Source: Arachidicoccus rhizosphaerae
Lineage (GTDB): Bacteria > Bacteroidota > Bacteroidia > Chitinophagales > Chitinophagaceae
DNA length: 64,000 bases
Direction: 5' to 3'
NCBI RefSeq assembly: GCF_900107765.1
Contig: NZ_FNQY01000006.1
Coordinates: forward strand, 158,639-222,638
Positions within the stretch are counted from its first letter, which is position 1. Each line of letters starts with the position of its first letter. Under the pieces are notes generated by a model. The model had not been told where the DNA came from. It searched no databases and saw nothing but the letters and a program-made list of their open reading frames with translations. Below are positions 55,247-63,599 of the stretch, one piece after another. Made by a program: the position numbers and the translations under genes.

Positions 55247-56491
55247 CTACTCTTTTTCAAATTCTTCTTCGAGGATTCGCCTGATGTCCTGGATGGTTTC
55301 TTTTTCCAGGTCGGTTCTTCTTTCAAGCTCTTCCGGTGTAAGGGCCAGTACACTGCGGGCAGTATCACAACCTACACGTTTTAATTCATCGATGATCCAC
55401 ATATCGATTTCATCGGAGAATTCAACAAGGTCAATATCAAATTCTTCGGTTTCTTCGTTTTCACGGTATACATCTATATTATATCCTGTGAGTTCACAGG
55501 CCAGTTTGATGTTCACTCCACGGCGGCCAATGGCCAGGGATACCTGGTCTGCCTGCAGATATACTTCTGCACGCTTTTTCTCATTGTCCAGCTCCATATA
55601 ACTGATTTTAGCGGGCGTAAGTGAACGCTGAATCAGTAACTGGGTATTGGTGGTGAAATTAATCACATCAATATTTTCATTTTTCAGTTCGCGGACGATC
55701 CCGTGGATACGGCTGCCTTTCATACCGACGCAGGCACCTACCGGATCGATTCTGTCATCATAGCTTTCAACGGCTACTTTCGCTCTTTCGCCGGGTTCTC
55801 TGACAATCTTTTTAATGGTAATCAGTCCTTCAGCGATTTCCGGAACTTCCATTTCCATGAGTTTTTCCAGGAAAACCGGATTGGTACGGCTTAAGATAAT
55901 AACCGGTGTATTGTTTTTAACGTCCACGCGGCTGATGACGGCGCGGGTGTTTTCGCCTTTCTTAAAGAAATCCTGCGGTATCTGTTCGGATTTTGGCAAA
56001 ATCAGTTCATTGCCATCATCATCCAGCAGTAATACCTCCTTTCTCCACACCTGATACACTTCTGCGTTAATCATTTCTCCCAGACGGCCTTCGTATTGCT
56101 GTACCAGCAGATTTTTCTTTAAATCACCGATACGGCTGGCCAGGGTCTGCTTAGCGGCCAGAATAGCCCGGCGACCAAAGTCAAATAAATCCACGGATTC
56201 AATCAGTTCTTCACCGACTTCAAAGTCCGGTTCAATTTTAATGGCTTCACTGTAAGCAATTTCTGCCAGGGGATCTTCCACCTCTCCGTCTTCAACGATC
56301 ATACGTCTTCTGAAGATTTCCAGGTCACCCTGTTCTGCATTGACGATCACGTCAAAGTTCTCATCACTTACATATTTTTTTCGAAGCAGTGTTTTAAAGA
56401 CATCCTCAACCACTTTCATCATGGTCGGACGGTCAATGTTTTCCGCGTCCTTAAATTCCTGAAACGCTTCGATCAGATTAATACTTGCCAT
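55247..56491 (-). CDS. nusA: transcription termination/antitermination factor NusA
   Basis: NusA of 414 residues. It has the RNA polymerase-binding N-terminal domain (MASINLIEAFQEFKDAENIDRPTMMKVVEDVFKTLLRKKYV), an S1 domain (NTRAVISRVDVKNNTPVIILSRTNPVFLEKLMEMEVPE), and two KH domains (DRIDPVGACVGMKGSRIHGIVREL and LAIGRRGVNIKLACELTGYNI). The C-terminal acidic repeats of E. coli NusA are absent apart from a short Glu-rich tail, as in many non-proteobacteria. It lies between rimP and infB. Confidence 0.97.
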   Translation of the reverse strand: MASINLIEAFQEFKDAENIDRPTMMKVVEDVFKTLLRKKYVSDENFDVIVNAEQGDLEIFRRRMIVEDGEVEDPLAEIAYSEAIKIEPDFEVGEELIESVDLFDFGRRAILAAKQTLASRIGDLKKNLLVQQYEGRLGEMINAEVYQVWRKEVLLLDDDGNELILPKSEQIPQDFFKKGENTRAVISRVDVKNNTPVIILSRTNPVFLEKLMEMEVPEIAEGLITIKKIVREPGERAKVAVESYDDRIDPVGACVGMKGSRIHGIVRELKNENIDVINFTTNTQLLIQRSLTPAKISYMELDNEKKRAEVYLQADQVSLAIGRRGVNIKLACELTGYNIDVYRENEETEEFDIDLVEFSDEIDMWIIDELKRVGCDTARSVLALTPEELERRTDLEKETIQDIRRILEEEFEKE

Positions 56492-56526
56492 ATTATACCA
56501 TTTTAAGCCGGGAATACCCCCGCTTT

Positions 56527-56997
56527 TTAAAACTGAATTTGAACAATTGTTGTTTTTATATCTTTAAACGGCAGGGCTATAACTTCCGTTACAGCTTTTT
56601 TGCCTTTTCCTTTTGTTTCTTCTATAGAAAAGCTGTCCTCTCCAACCTCTTTCAAAATACCTTCCAGCTTTCTTTCATCCAGCAAAGTAACTTCTACTTT
56701 GCGTCCTATATTCTTTTTATACTGCCGGATATCTGCCAGCGGTTCATCTACACCCGGTGAAGATACCTCTAAAGAGAAATCTCCTTCCGGATAAAGTCCC
56801 GCTTCCTCTATTTTCTTATACAGGGCCCGGTTAAATTTAATACACTGATCAATGGTAATGCCCTGGTCGCCGTCAATATAAATCTTATAATTATTGGTGG
56901 GTTTTACTTTGAATCTTACTTTAAAATAAGTGGTTTCTGCTGCTAAAATCTCATCCAGAAAAGCCTCCACCTGATCAAATATAAGTCCTTCTGACAT
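56527..56997 (-). CDS. rimP: ribosome maturation factor RimP
   Basis: RimP of 156 residues with the N-terminal domain (FKVRFKVKPTNNYKIYIDGDQGITIDQCIKFNRALYKKIEE) and SSPGVDEPLADIRQYKKNIGRKVEVTL. It assists 30S subunit maturation. It heads the conserved rimP-nusA-infB operon. A strong TTTG-N21-TACCTTTG promoter and a 10-bp leader hairpin precede it. Confidence 0.93.
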   Translation of the reverse strand: MSEGLIFDQVEAFLDEILAAETTYFKVRFKVKPTNNYKIYIDGDQGITIDQCIKFNRALYKKIEEAGLYPEGDFSLEVSSPGVDEPLADIRQYKKNIGRKVEVTLLDERKLEGILKEVGEDSFSIEETKGKGKKAVTEVIALPFKDIKTTIVQIQF

Positions 56998-57019
56998 AAC
57001 GTTTATTTTGAAAATAACA

Positions 57020-57044
57020 GAAGGGAACGTTAGCCGTTCCCTTC
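57020..57044 (-). promoter_or_regulatory. leader hairpin of the rimP-nusA-infB mRNA
   Basis: The perfect 10-bp stem GAAGGGAACG/CGTTCCCTTC (57020-57029 with 57035-57044) has a five-base loop. It lies about 15-20 bases after the inferred transcription start and 22 bases before the rimP ATG. Terminator function for the upstream lptB gene is an alternative. Confidence 0.5.
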
Positions 57045-57064
57045 ATCCTCCGTTCTTTACACCG

Positions 57065-57097
57065 CAAAGGTAGTATAATATTGGGATTCAATCCAAA
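57065..57097 (-). promoter_or_regulatory. promoter of rimP-nusA-infB
   Basis: On the minus strand TTTG (complement 57094-57097), 21 bases, then TACCTTTG (complement 57065-57072) is the best promoter match in the window. Confidence 0.75.
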
Positions 57098-57250
57098 TAT
57101 TAATTTATCCGGATCTATCCTGAGGGATTCTGAAAGGAGGCCGGCTGTCCGGCTATCCAATAATTAATGTATATATAATATAAAGCAGCAGGGGTGTCCT
57201 GCGCTTTGTTTGCATTGCAAGGGAGGCAGACCGGATTTTCTGCCGCGGGA

Positions 57251-58072
57251 CTACTCTGCCATATCTGATTGCGAAGCCGGCGTCTGGAGCTTGTCCCGGG
57301 CATCTTTTTTTGCCTGTTTACCCATATCCAGAATCCAGTCTTTTCTTTTGAGTTCAAAGTTGGTTCCCAGGTAAAGGCTTCTAACCTTTTCATCATCAGC
57401 CAGTTCTTCCGCTGTTCCGTGCTTATATATCTTACCCTCAATCAGTAAATAGGCCCGGTCACAGATAGAGAGCGTCTCATTTACGTTGTGGTCAGTAATC
57501 AGAATACCGATGTTTTTATATTTAAGCTTGGCCACCACTGCCTGAATATCTTCCACCGCAATGGGGTCAACCCCGGCAAAGGGCTCATCCAATAAGATAA
57601 ATTTAGGGTCCACCGCCAGAGCGCGGGCAATTTCCGTCCGTCTTCTCTCTCCGCCGCTCAGGCTGTCTCCGTTGTTTTTACGCACATGATGCAGGTTGAA
57701 CTCATCTAATAAGTCCTCAAGTTTGGCGGCTCTTTCTGCCTTGGAGAGTCTGGTCATCTCGAGCACGGCCATGATATTATCCTCCACACTGAGTTTTCTG
57801 AAGACAGAAGCTTCCTGAGGGAGGTAGCCGATGCCCATCTGAGCCCTTTTATACATGGGAAGCTTTGTAATCTCCTGATCATTAAGGAAAACAGTTCCTT
57901 CATCGGGTTTAATCAAGCCGACGACCATATAAAAAGAGGTGGTCTTGCCGGCTCCATTAGGTCCCAGCAGCCCCACGATTTCTCCCTGGGTGACCTGAAC
58001 AGATACCTGATCCACCACCGTTCTGTTGCGATAGGATTTGACCAGTTTATTTGTATAGATAGTGATACTCAA
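57251..58072 (-). CDS. lptB: lipopolysaccharide export ABC transporter ATPase LptB
   Basis: A 273-residue ABC ATPase. Walker [10 protein letters not shown] is at about 37-45, the signature [15 protein letters not shown] near 138-152, Walker [13 protein letters not shown] at about 160-171, and the H-loop LITDHNV near 193-199. The block [21 protein letters not shown] is LptB-specific. It powers LPS export with LptF/LptG, encoded elsewhere. It has a C-terminal extension of about 30 residues ([18 protein letters not shown]...) beyond the usual LptB end. It is divergent from amt. Confidence 0.92.
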   Translation of the reverse strand: MSITIYTNKLVKSYRNRTVVDQVSVQVTQGEIVGLLGPNGAGKTTSFYMVVGLIKPDEGTVFLNDQEITKLPMYKRAQMGIGYLPQEASVFRKLSVEDNIMAVLEMTRLSKAERAAKLEDLLDEFNLHHVRKNNGDSLSGGERRRTEIARALAVDPKFILLDEPFAGVDPIAVEDIQAVVAKLKYKNIGILITDHNVNETLSICDRAYLLIEGKIYKHGTAEELADDEKVRSLYLGTNFELKRKDWILDMGKQAKKDARDKLQTPASQSDMAE

Positions 58073-58590
58073 GGGATGCCGTTTTATGTGCTTATGTGCC
58101 GGATGAATTTATGGGCGTAAAGATAAGATTCGTTTTTGAATGCTGGCCTGCTCCTTTTTAAATTAATTGCTAAGGGCGGCCCAAAAATCGGGAGCGCCGG
58201 ATTTTGGGCGGTTTGCCCCTCCGACTGGAGGGTGAATTTAGGGTCAGGTTTGCAAAGTTGCCCTCAAAATGGGGTCATTTTTCGAACTTGGAGACATATT
58301 TTATGAATATTAAATAAAAACAAATATGATAAAAATATTCCGGTTTCTTCGACAAAAATCCCTTTTTGGCGGATATTTTTATATGATAAAAAATAGATTA
58401 TAATTGGTAATAAAGCTATTAACGAACGTTAAGTATTGGTCAAACGCTGAATAGCAGCGGCTTTGCAGGATAATTGTATATAAATAGTAATAAAAAATAT
58501 ATACTTTAAATATAAAATTGTATTGAAAAAACTATATAAATTTGTTTTATCTAAACAGATATATAAAAATATAATTTAAAATAGACACCA
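58073..58590. other. long structured intergenic region lptB / amt
   Basis: No gene is seen in 518 bases. It holds a CCCTCC/GGAGGG hairpin (58217-58232) and a GCCCAAAAATC/GATTTTGGGC imperfect repeat around 58179-58209. A larger structure lies at 58329-58382: outer stem ATAAAAATATnCCG/CGGATATTTTTAT with an inner CAAAAA/TTTTTG hairpin. The last 150 bases before amt are extremely AT-rich. Confidence 0.5.
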
Positions 58591-59976
58591 ATGATTACAA
58601 ATTTTAATTTTAAAAAATGGGCGCCTTTTACGGTGCTGGCCATTGTGGCCCTGCTTTCCTTATTTGTTCCGGAATCTTCTATGTTTGACGGAACCTCTGT
58701 TTATAACGCTGCTGATATAGCCTGGATACTGGTCGCAACCGCACTGGTCTTTTTAATGACACCCGGACTGTCTCTTTTTTACGGCGGAATGGTGAACCGC
58801 AAAAATATTTTGTCCACCATGATTAAAAGTGTGGTGGCTGCCGGAGTAGTCGGTGTTCTGTGGATTGTTGTTGGGTTCAGCCTGGCTTTTGGTCATTCCA
58901 TGGGCGGGGTAATCGGCGATCCGACGACTTTTCTCTTTTTTGATCATGTGGCTTCCGGCGCACCCTGGGTCGGTGCACCCACCATCCCACTGATGCTTTT
59001 TGCCTTGTTTCAGCTGATGTTCGCCATCATTACCCCGGGTCTGGTGGTAGGAGCCGTTGCAGAAAGGATCCGTTTTACGGCTTATATCTTATTTATCGTA
59101 TTATTCAGCCTTTTGGTTTACTGTCCGCTGGCGCACTGGTGCTGGAATCCGGATGGCTTTCTGGCCAAAATGGGTGTGCTGGACTTTGCCGGCGGTACCG
59201 TGGTACATATCTCAGCCGGTTGCGCAGCACTGGCAGGTGCCATCGTTTTGAAACGCAGAAAATCTCATCTGGAAAATATTGAGACCGCTCCGGCCAATAT
59301 TCCTTATGTGCTCATAGGAACCAGTCTGTTATGGTTCGGGTGGTTCGGATTTAACGCGGGATCCGCCCTGGCCGCTAACGGTCTTGCGGTATCCGCATTT
59401 GCAACCACCAATACGGCTGCTGCCGCTGCCGGACTTTCCTGGATGTTCTTTGATGTATTAAAAGGTAAAAAACCTTCTGTACTTGGTTTTTGCATCGGTG
59501 CCGTTGTGGGACTGGTGGCAATTACTCCTGGGGCTGGTTTTGTGTCTATTGCCAGCTCCATATTTATCGGTGTATTATCGGCCGTGGTTTCTAATGTGGC
59601 CGTGTATTATAAAACAAAATCCACGCTGGATGATGTGCTGGATGTGTTTCCTTGCCATGGTATCGGTGGCATCGTGGGGATGCTGCTGACCGGTGTTTTT
59701 GCCTCTAAGGCGGTAAACCCGGCCGGCGCCAACGGACTTTTCTTTGGTAACGCTTCTTTTTTTATGACCCAGCTGGCGGGTATGGCCATCGTGGTGGTCT
59801 TCAGCTTTGGTATGTCTTATGGCATTTTTAAATTCATCAACTTCATCCTGCCCTTGCGCGTCAGTGAAGAAGAGGAAGAATTAGGTCTGGATGCATCGCA
59901 GCATAATGAAAAATACCTGGACCTTCCAGTGGCTGCCGCTAATTATACTTACGAGCAGGAAGCGTTTACTGCCTAG
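58591..59976 (+). CDS. amt: ammonium transporter
   Basis: An Amt/Rh-family channel of 461 residues with about eleven TM helices after an N-terminal segment. The pore twin histidines are H206 (GGTVVHISAG) and H356 (FPCHGIGGIVGML). LSLFYGGMVNRKNILSTM is the family's early signature. It takes up NH4+ for assimilation, normally regulated by PII (GlnK). No glnK is adjacent; a porin gene follows instead. The C-terminal cytoplasmic tail (LRVSEEEEELGLDASQHNEKYLD) is typical. Confidence 0.95.
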   Translation: MITNFNFKKWAPFTVLAIVALLSLFVPESSMFDGTSVYNAADIAWILVATALVFLMTPGLSLFYGGMVNRKNILSTMIKSVVAAGVVGVLWIVVGFSLAFGHSMGGVIGDPTTFLFFDHVASGAPWVGAPTIPLMLFALFQLMFAIITPGLVVGAVAERIRFTAYILFIVLFSLLVYCPLAHWCWNPDGFLAKMGVLDFAGGTVVHISAGCAALAGAIVLKRRKSHLENIETAPANIPYVLIGTSLLWFGWFGFNAGSALAANGLAVSAFATTNTAAAAAGLSWMFFDVLKGKKPSVLGFCIGAVVGLVAITPGAGFVSIASSIFIGVLSAVVSNVAVYYKTKSTLDDVLDVFPCHGIGGIVGMLLTGVFASKAVNPAGANGLFFGNASFFMTQLAGMAIVVVFSFGMSYGIFKFINFILPLRVSEEEEELGLDASQHNEKYLDLPVAAANYTYEQEAFTA

Positions 59977-60023
59977 TCTGAACGGATTTATTTAAAGATT
60001 CTTCGTACTAATATTTCTACCAT

Positions 60024-60060
60024 AAGGCCTTTTCTACTTGGACATGAAAAGGCCTTTTTT
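60024..60060 (+). terminator. intrinsic terminator of amt
   Basis: The perfect 11-bp stem AAGGCCTTTTC/GAAAAGGCCTT (60024-60034 with 60046-60056) continues into a T run. Confidence 0.88.
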
Positions 60061-60195
60061 GATTTAAATTTTCAGATTGCCTGAGCGCCTGGTATCTACA
60101 TCTCATTTCAATACTATTTTGTGTTATAAGATAATTTTTGAGGGGAAGGATAAATAGGGATTGACATTATTTATAACTTTTAAATCGTTTATCTT

Positions 60196-61287
60196 ATGAA
60201 GATCAAGCCACTGTTCTTAGCGGCCGCAATGTTTTGCTCCAGCTGGGTGAATGCCCAGGATAGCGTAATAGACAGCCTGACGGAAGGTCATCCCAATGGT
60301 CAGATTTACAAGGACCGGTATCAGTCTTTAACGCTGAACGGAAACCTGGATGTTTATTACAAAAATGTATTCAGGGGGACTAAAAATGCGACCACAAGTT
60401 TTACGTCCAAAAATCAAAGCTTTCAGTTGGGCATGGCCAGCGTGCAACTGGCCTATCAGTATAAAAAGTCAGGAGTAGTGGTGGACCTGGGCTTCGGACC
60501 CAGGGCGGAGGACTTCTCTTATACGGACCAGGGCGCGAGAGCCGCCATCAAACAGGCCTATGTCTATTATGAACCGGTGACAGGCCTTAGGTTTTCGGCA
60601 GGTACCTGGGCCACACATATTGGTTATGAGGTGCTGGATCCTGCCCTGAATGCCAACTATAGTATGTCTTATCTGTTTTCCACCGGGCCTTTTTCCAACA
60701 CCGGCCTGAAGGCGGAGTACAGCGCCGGCAATCACCACCTGATGGCGGGCATCAGTAATCCAACCGATTACCGGGTCACCCCTGATCAGGCTACGCATGC
60801 AAAGACCTTGATTGCACGCTACAGTTTTGAAAAGGAAAATGGGCTGATCCTGGCGCTCAACTATTCAGGAGGTAAGCAGATAGACAGTTCAAAGATTCAG
60901 CAGCTAGACGCAGTGATCTGTCTTCCGGCCATTTATAACATCAGCCTTGGCTGGAACGGCTCCGTCTGTTTCAGGAAAAAAGAGTCGGAGGTGTTGCCGG
61001 GCGGGGACACCGGTTGGAAAAACTGGTGGGGACAGGCGCTCTATCTGAATTACCACTTAACGGATCATCTACAGCTGGCATTAAGGGAAGAGTATTTTAC
61101 CGACACCAAGGCGCTGAGCCCCGCCATGCTGGGTACCCACGTTTGGTCGGGTACTGCTACCCTTAAATTTACAGAAGGGGATTTTAGCGTTTTCCCTGAA
61201 TTCAGATGGGATAAATTTGCTAAGCCCTATGGCAGCTCTTATAGCAGTCAGTTATACGGACTGCTGGCGGTCGCCTATCAGTTTTAA
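60196..61287 (+). CDS. outer-membrane beta-barrel porin-like protein
   Basis: A 363-residue exported protein with a signal peptide to about residue 21 (SSWVNAQ). The mature part is amphipathic beta-strands (LTLNGNLDVYYKNVFRG, FQLGMASVQLAYQYKKSGVVVDLGFGPRAEDF, and a C-terminal YGLLAVAYQF ending in Phe). This is the pattern of BBP2-type putative porins. It follows amt after a terminator, so it has its own promoter, but the pairing suggests an outer-membrane path for ammonium or small nitrogen solutes. That function is inferred only from position. Confidence 0.75.
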   Translation: MKIKPLFLAAAMFCSSWVNAQDSVIDSLTEGHPNGQIYKDRYQSLTLNGNLDVYYKNVFRGTKNATTSFTSKNQSFQLGMASVQLAYQYKKSGVVVDLGFGPRAEDFSYTDQGARAAIKQAYVYYEPVTGLRFSAGTWATHIGYEVLDPALNANYSMSYLFSTGPFSNTGLKAEYSAGNHHLMAGISNPTDYRVTPDQATHAKTLIARYSFEKENGLILALNYSGGKQIDSSKIQQLDAVICLPAIYNISLGWNGSVCFRKKESEVLPGGDTGWKNWWGQALYLNYHLTDHLQLALREEYFTDTKALSPAMLGTHVWSGTATLKFTEGDFSVFPEFRWDKFAKPYGSSYSSQLYGLLAVAYQF

Positions 61288-61300
61288 ACAACCCATGAAT

Positions 61301-61350
61301 AAAAATGCCGCCCTTTTCGCAAGTTGCGGATAAGAGGCGGCATTCTGATT
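61301..61350. terminator. bidirectional terminator between porin and purK
   Basis: The stem AATGCCGCC/GGCGGCATT (61304-61312 with 61336-61344) with an inner CGC/GCG helix sits between convergent genes and carries A and T runs. Confidence 0.7.
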
Positions 61351-61378
61351 TAAGCTGGCGCATACGCCTTAAGCGTAG

Positions 61379-62500
61379 TTATGCAATAACTTTTAAAGTG
61401 TTTTTGATTTTATTGGCTTTAAAAATCAGCTCCTGCGGCTCCTGGCTTAATATGGTCACATGGCCCATTTTTCGGCCGGGCTTTGTCGTTTTTTTGCCAT
61501 ACAGATGAATAAAGACGTTGTCCATTTTCAGCACTTCTTCCAGCCCCTCATAAATGGCATCACCGGTATAACCCGGTGCACCCAGAATATTGACAATGGA
61601 GGAAGGGATAATGGGCTGGGTGTTACCCAGTGGCAATTGCATCAGAATCCTTAATAACATATGGTACTGACTGCAATAATTGGCCTCAATGGTATGATGT
61701 CCGCTGTTGTGCACTCTGGGAGCTGTTTCATTGACCCAGACATTCCCTTTGCGGTCAATAAAGAGCTCTACGGCAAAAAGTCCCGGACTGTCCAGCTTTT
61801 CAACTACTTTCTGAGCCATGGCTTCTGCCTTCCAGAGGATCTGTTTGTCGATACGGGCGGGAGAGAGCTGAAAATCCAGTAAATTCAGTTTAGGATCAAA
61901 AAGCATCTCTACGGCAGGGAATAAAGTCAGCTGTCCGGCGTCGTTTTTAGCCACGGTAATAGCGATTTCTTTTTCTATTTCCACCATGGTCTCCATAACG
62001 GCCGGCTGGTCAAAAGCTCTTTCTAAATCGCTCTGCTTATGGAGTACTTCTACGCCTCTGCCATCATAGCCGCCTTCCCCCAGTTTATGCACTGCGGGCA
62101 GTAAATCGGTTCTGGACTGCGCCTCAGCCTTATTTTGTGTGATAATAAAGGCGGGAGAGGGAATCTCGTTTTCTTTATAGAAAGTCTTCTGAAGAATCTT
62201 GTTTTTAATGGTACGGATGGCGGAAGGTTTAGGATAGACCCGGACTCCTTCTTTTTCCAGGGCTTCCAGGGCATCTACATTCACCGCCTCGATTTCTATG
62301 GTGAGGGCGTCCAGTCCTTTGCCAAAATGATAGACATCGTCAAAACTCTGGATATCTCCTTTCACAAAGTGATGGCACAGATGGGCGGCAGGGCACCCGG
62401 GGTCGTTTTCCAGTACATAGGTTTCAACTACAAAGTCTGCGGCTGCCTGTAGTAACATGCGTCCCAGCTGACCGCCTCCGAGTATTCCGATTTTTTGCAT
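61379..62500 (-). CDS. purK: N5-carboxyaminoimidazole ribonucleotide synthase
   Basis: PurK of 373 residues: MQKIGILGGGQLGRMLLQAA start, ATP-grasp domain (KLGEGGYDGRGVEVL, VMETMVEIEKEIAITVAKN, GLFAVELFIDRKGNVWVNETAPRVHNSGHHTIEAN) and C-terminal HLYGKKTTKPGRKMGHVTIL. It carboxylates AIR with bicarbonate and ATP in purine synthesis; PurE, its partner, is not adjacent. It is convergent with the porin gene. Confidence 0.95.
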   Translation of the reverse strand: MQKIGILGGGQLGRMLLQAAADFVVETYVLENDPGCPAAHLCHHFVKGDIQSFDDVYHFGKGLDALTIEIEAVNVDALEALEKEGVRVYPKPSAIRTIKNKILQKTFYKENEIPSPAFIITQNKAEAQSRTDLLPAVHKLGEGGYDGRGVEVLHKQSDLERAFDQPAVMETMVEIEKEIAITVAKNDAGQLTLFPAVEMLFDPKLNLLDFQLSPARIDKQILWKAEAMAQKVVEKLDSPGLFAVELFIDRKGNVWVNETAPRVHNSGHHTIEANYCSQYHMLLRILMQLPLGNTQPIIPSSIVNILGAPGYTGDAIYEGLEEVLKMDNVFIHLYGKKTTKPGRKMGHVTILSQEPQELIFKANKIKNTLKVIA

Positions 62501-62836
62501 AGCGCTATTTAAGATGATTGCCTTTTGCCCCCTTTTTAAATGATTGAATAGTCTGCGAAAAAGGGTAAGGGAGCGCCAAAATTACGGATTTGGGATTGAA
62601 TATGGATAGCCGACTGCCAGATTGAGGGCTTAATTTTTTAACCCGGCCAATTTATAAGGATACATTAAACCCCGTTTTTTGATCCGAAGAACCCTGGGGT
62701 GTACTACTCTTTATTGGATATCAATGGATTAGTTTTATCCTTCTGCCGGTGAAAACCAGCGCTTTTGCGTGAATTCTGGCATTTTTTCTGCATTTTTGCA
62801 GGAGTTTCCTATTAAACGATTAATTCAGTAGCATAT
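62501..62836. other. divergent intergenic region purK / GGGP synthase
   Basis: No gene is visible. A TAATTTTG box for purK (complement at 62577-62584) and TTTG-N23-CATTTTTG (62764-62798) for the GGGP synthase are weak promoter candidates. The latter overlaps a small CTGC/GCAG hairpin. Confidence 0.4.
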
Positions 62837-63580
62837 ATGGCAGGGATATACCAGAAATTTATGGACCAGAAAAAAACAGGCAAAAAAGCATTTGCCGTTT
62901 TAATTGATCCGGATAAAATGAGTGATGCTGATATTGACCGGATTGTGGATCATGCCCTGCAGGCCCGTGTGGATTATTTTTTTGTTGGCGGCAGTCTGGT
63001 GGTCGTCAATACGGTGGATCAGAATATTCAGCGCATTAAATCCAGATGTGATATCCCGGTCGTGCTTTTCCCTGGTTCCCCTTCTCAGGTCTCTAAATAT
63101 GCGGACGCTTTATTTTATCTTTCCCTTATTTCCGGAAGAAATCCGGAACTGTTAATAGGGCAGCATGTCATCAGTGCAGCCATGGTCCGCTCCAGCGGCC
63201 TGGAAATAATGCCTACGGGATATATGGTCATAGATGGCGGGGCTCCCACTTCCGTTTCTTATATTGCCAATACCGCGCCTATCCCGGCAGATAAGGACAA
63301 TATTGCGCTTTGTACGGCCATGGCCGGCGAAATGCTGGGGCTCAGATTAATTTATATGGACGCCGGCAGCGGCGCTAAAAATCCGATTCAGGAAAATATG
63401 ATCAGACGCGTGGCCGGCAGCATTGCGGTACCCCTGATCGTAGGCGGCGGCATCCGGACACCGGAAAAAGCAGCGGCGAACTGTAAGGCGGGGGCTGATG
63501 TGATTGTGGTGGGCAATGCCATTGAAAAAGATATTCACCTGATGCAGGCGCTCAGTGAGGCCGTACATCAGAGCTGCTAA
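62837..63580 (+). CDS. geranylgeranylglyceryl/heptaprenylglyceryl phosphate synthase
   Basis: A 247-residue TIM-barrel prenyltransferase of the GGGPS/PcrB family. Motifs are FAVLIDPDKM (Asp Mg ligand), FFVGGSLVV, VVLFPGSPSQVS, IMPTGYMVIDGG, LIYMDAGSGAKNPI and VGGGIRTPEKAAA (the sn-glycerol-1-phosphate phosphate-binding loop). It joins a polyprenyl diphosphate to glycerol-1-phosphate, the first step of archaeal-type ether lipids. Group II members are known in Bacteroidota, where the product's role is not settled. No G1P dehydrogenase or other ether-lipid gene is adjacent. The gene is followed by an insertion sequence. Confidence 0.92.
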   Translation: MAGIYQKFMDQKKTGKKAFAVLIDPDKMSDADIDRIVDHALQARVDYFFVGGSLVVVNTVDQNIQRIKSRCDIPVVLFPGSPSQVSKYADALFYLSLISGRNPELLIGQHVISAAMVRSSGLEIMPTGYMVIDGGAPTSVSYIANTAPIPADKDNIALCTAMAGEMLGLRLIYMDAGSGAKNPIQENMIRRVAGSIAVPLIVGGGIRTPEKAAANCKAGADVIVVGNAIEKDIHLMQALSEAVHQSC

Positions 63581-63599
63581 AATCTTAAGGGACATCATT

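Noticed and set aside
58441..58470. Possible sigma-54 promoter (TTTGCA) before amt
   Set aside because: The -24 GG element is missing at the required distance.
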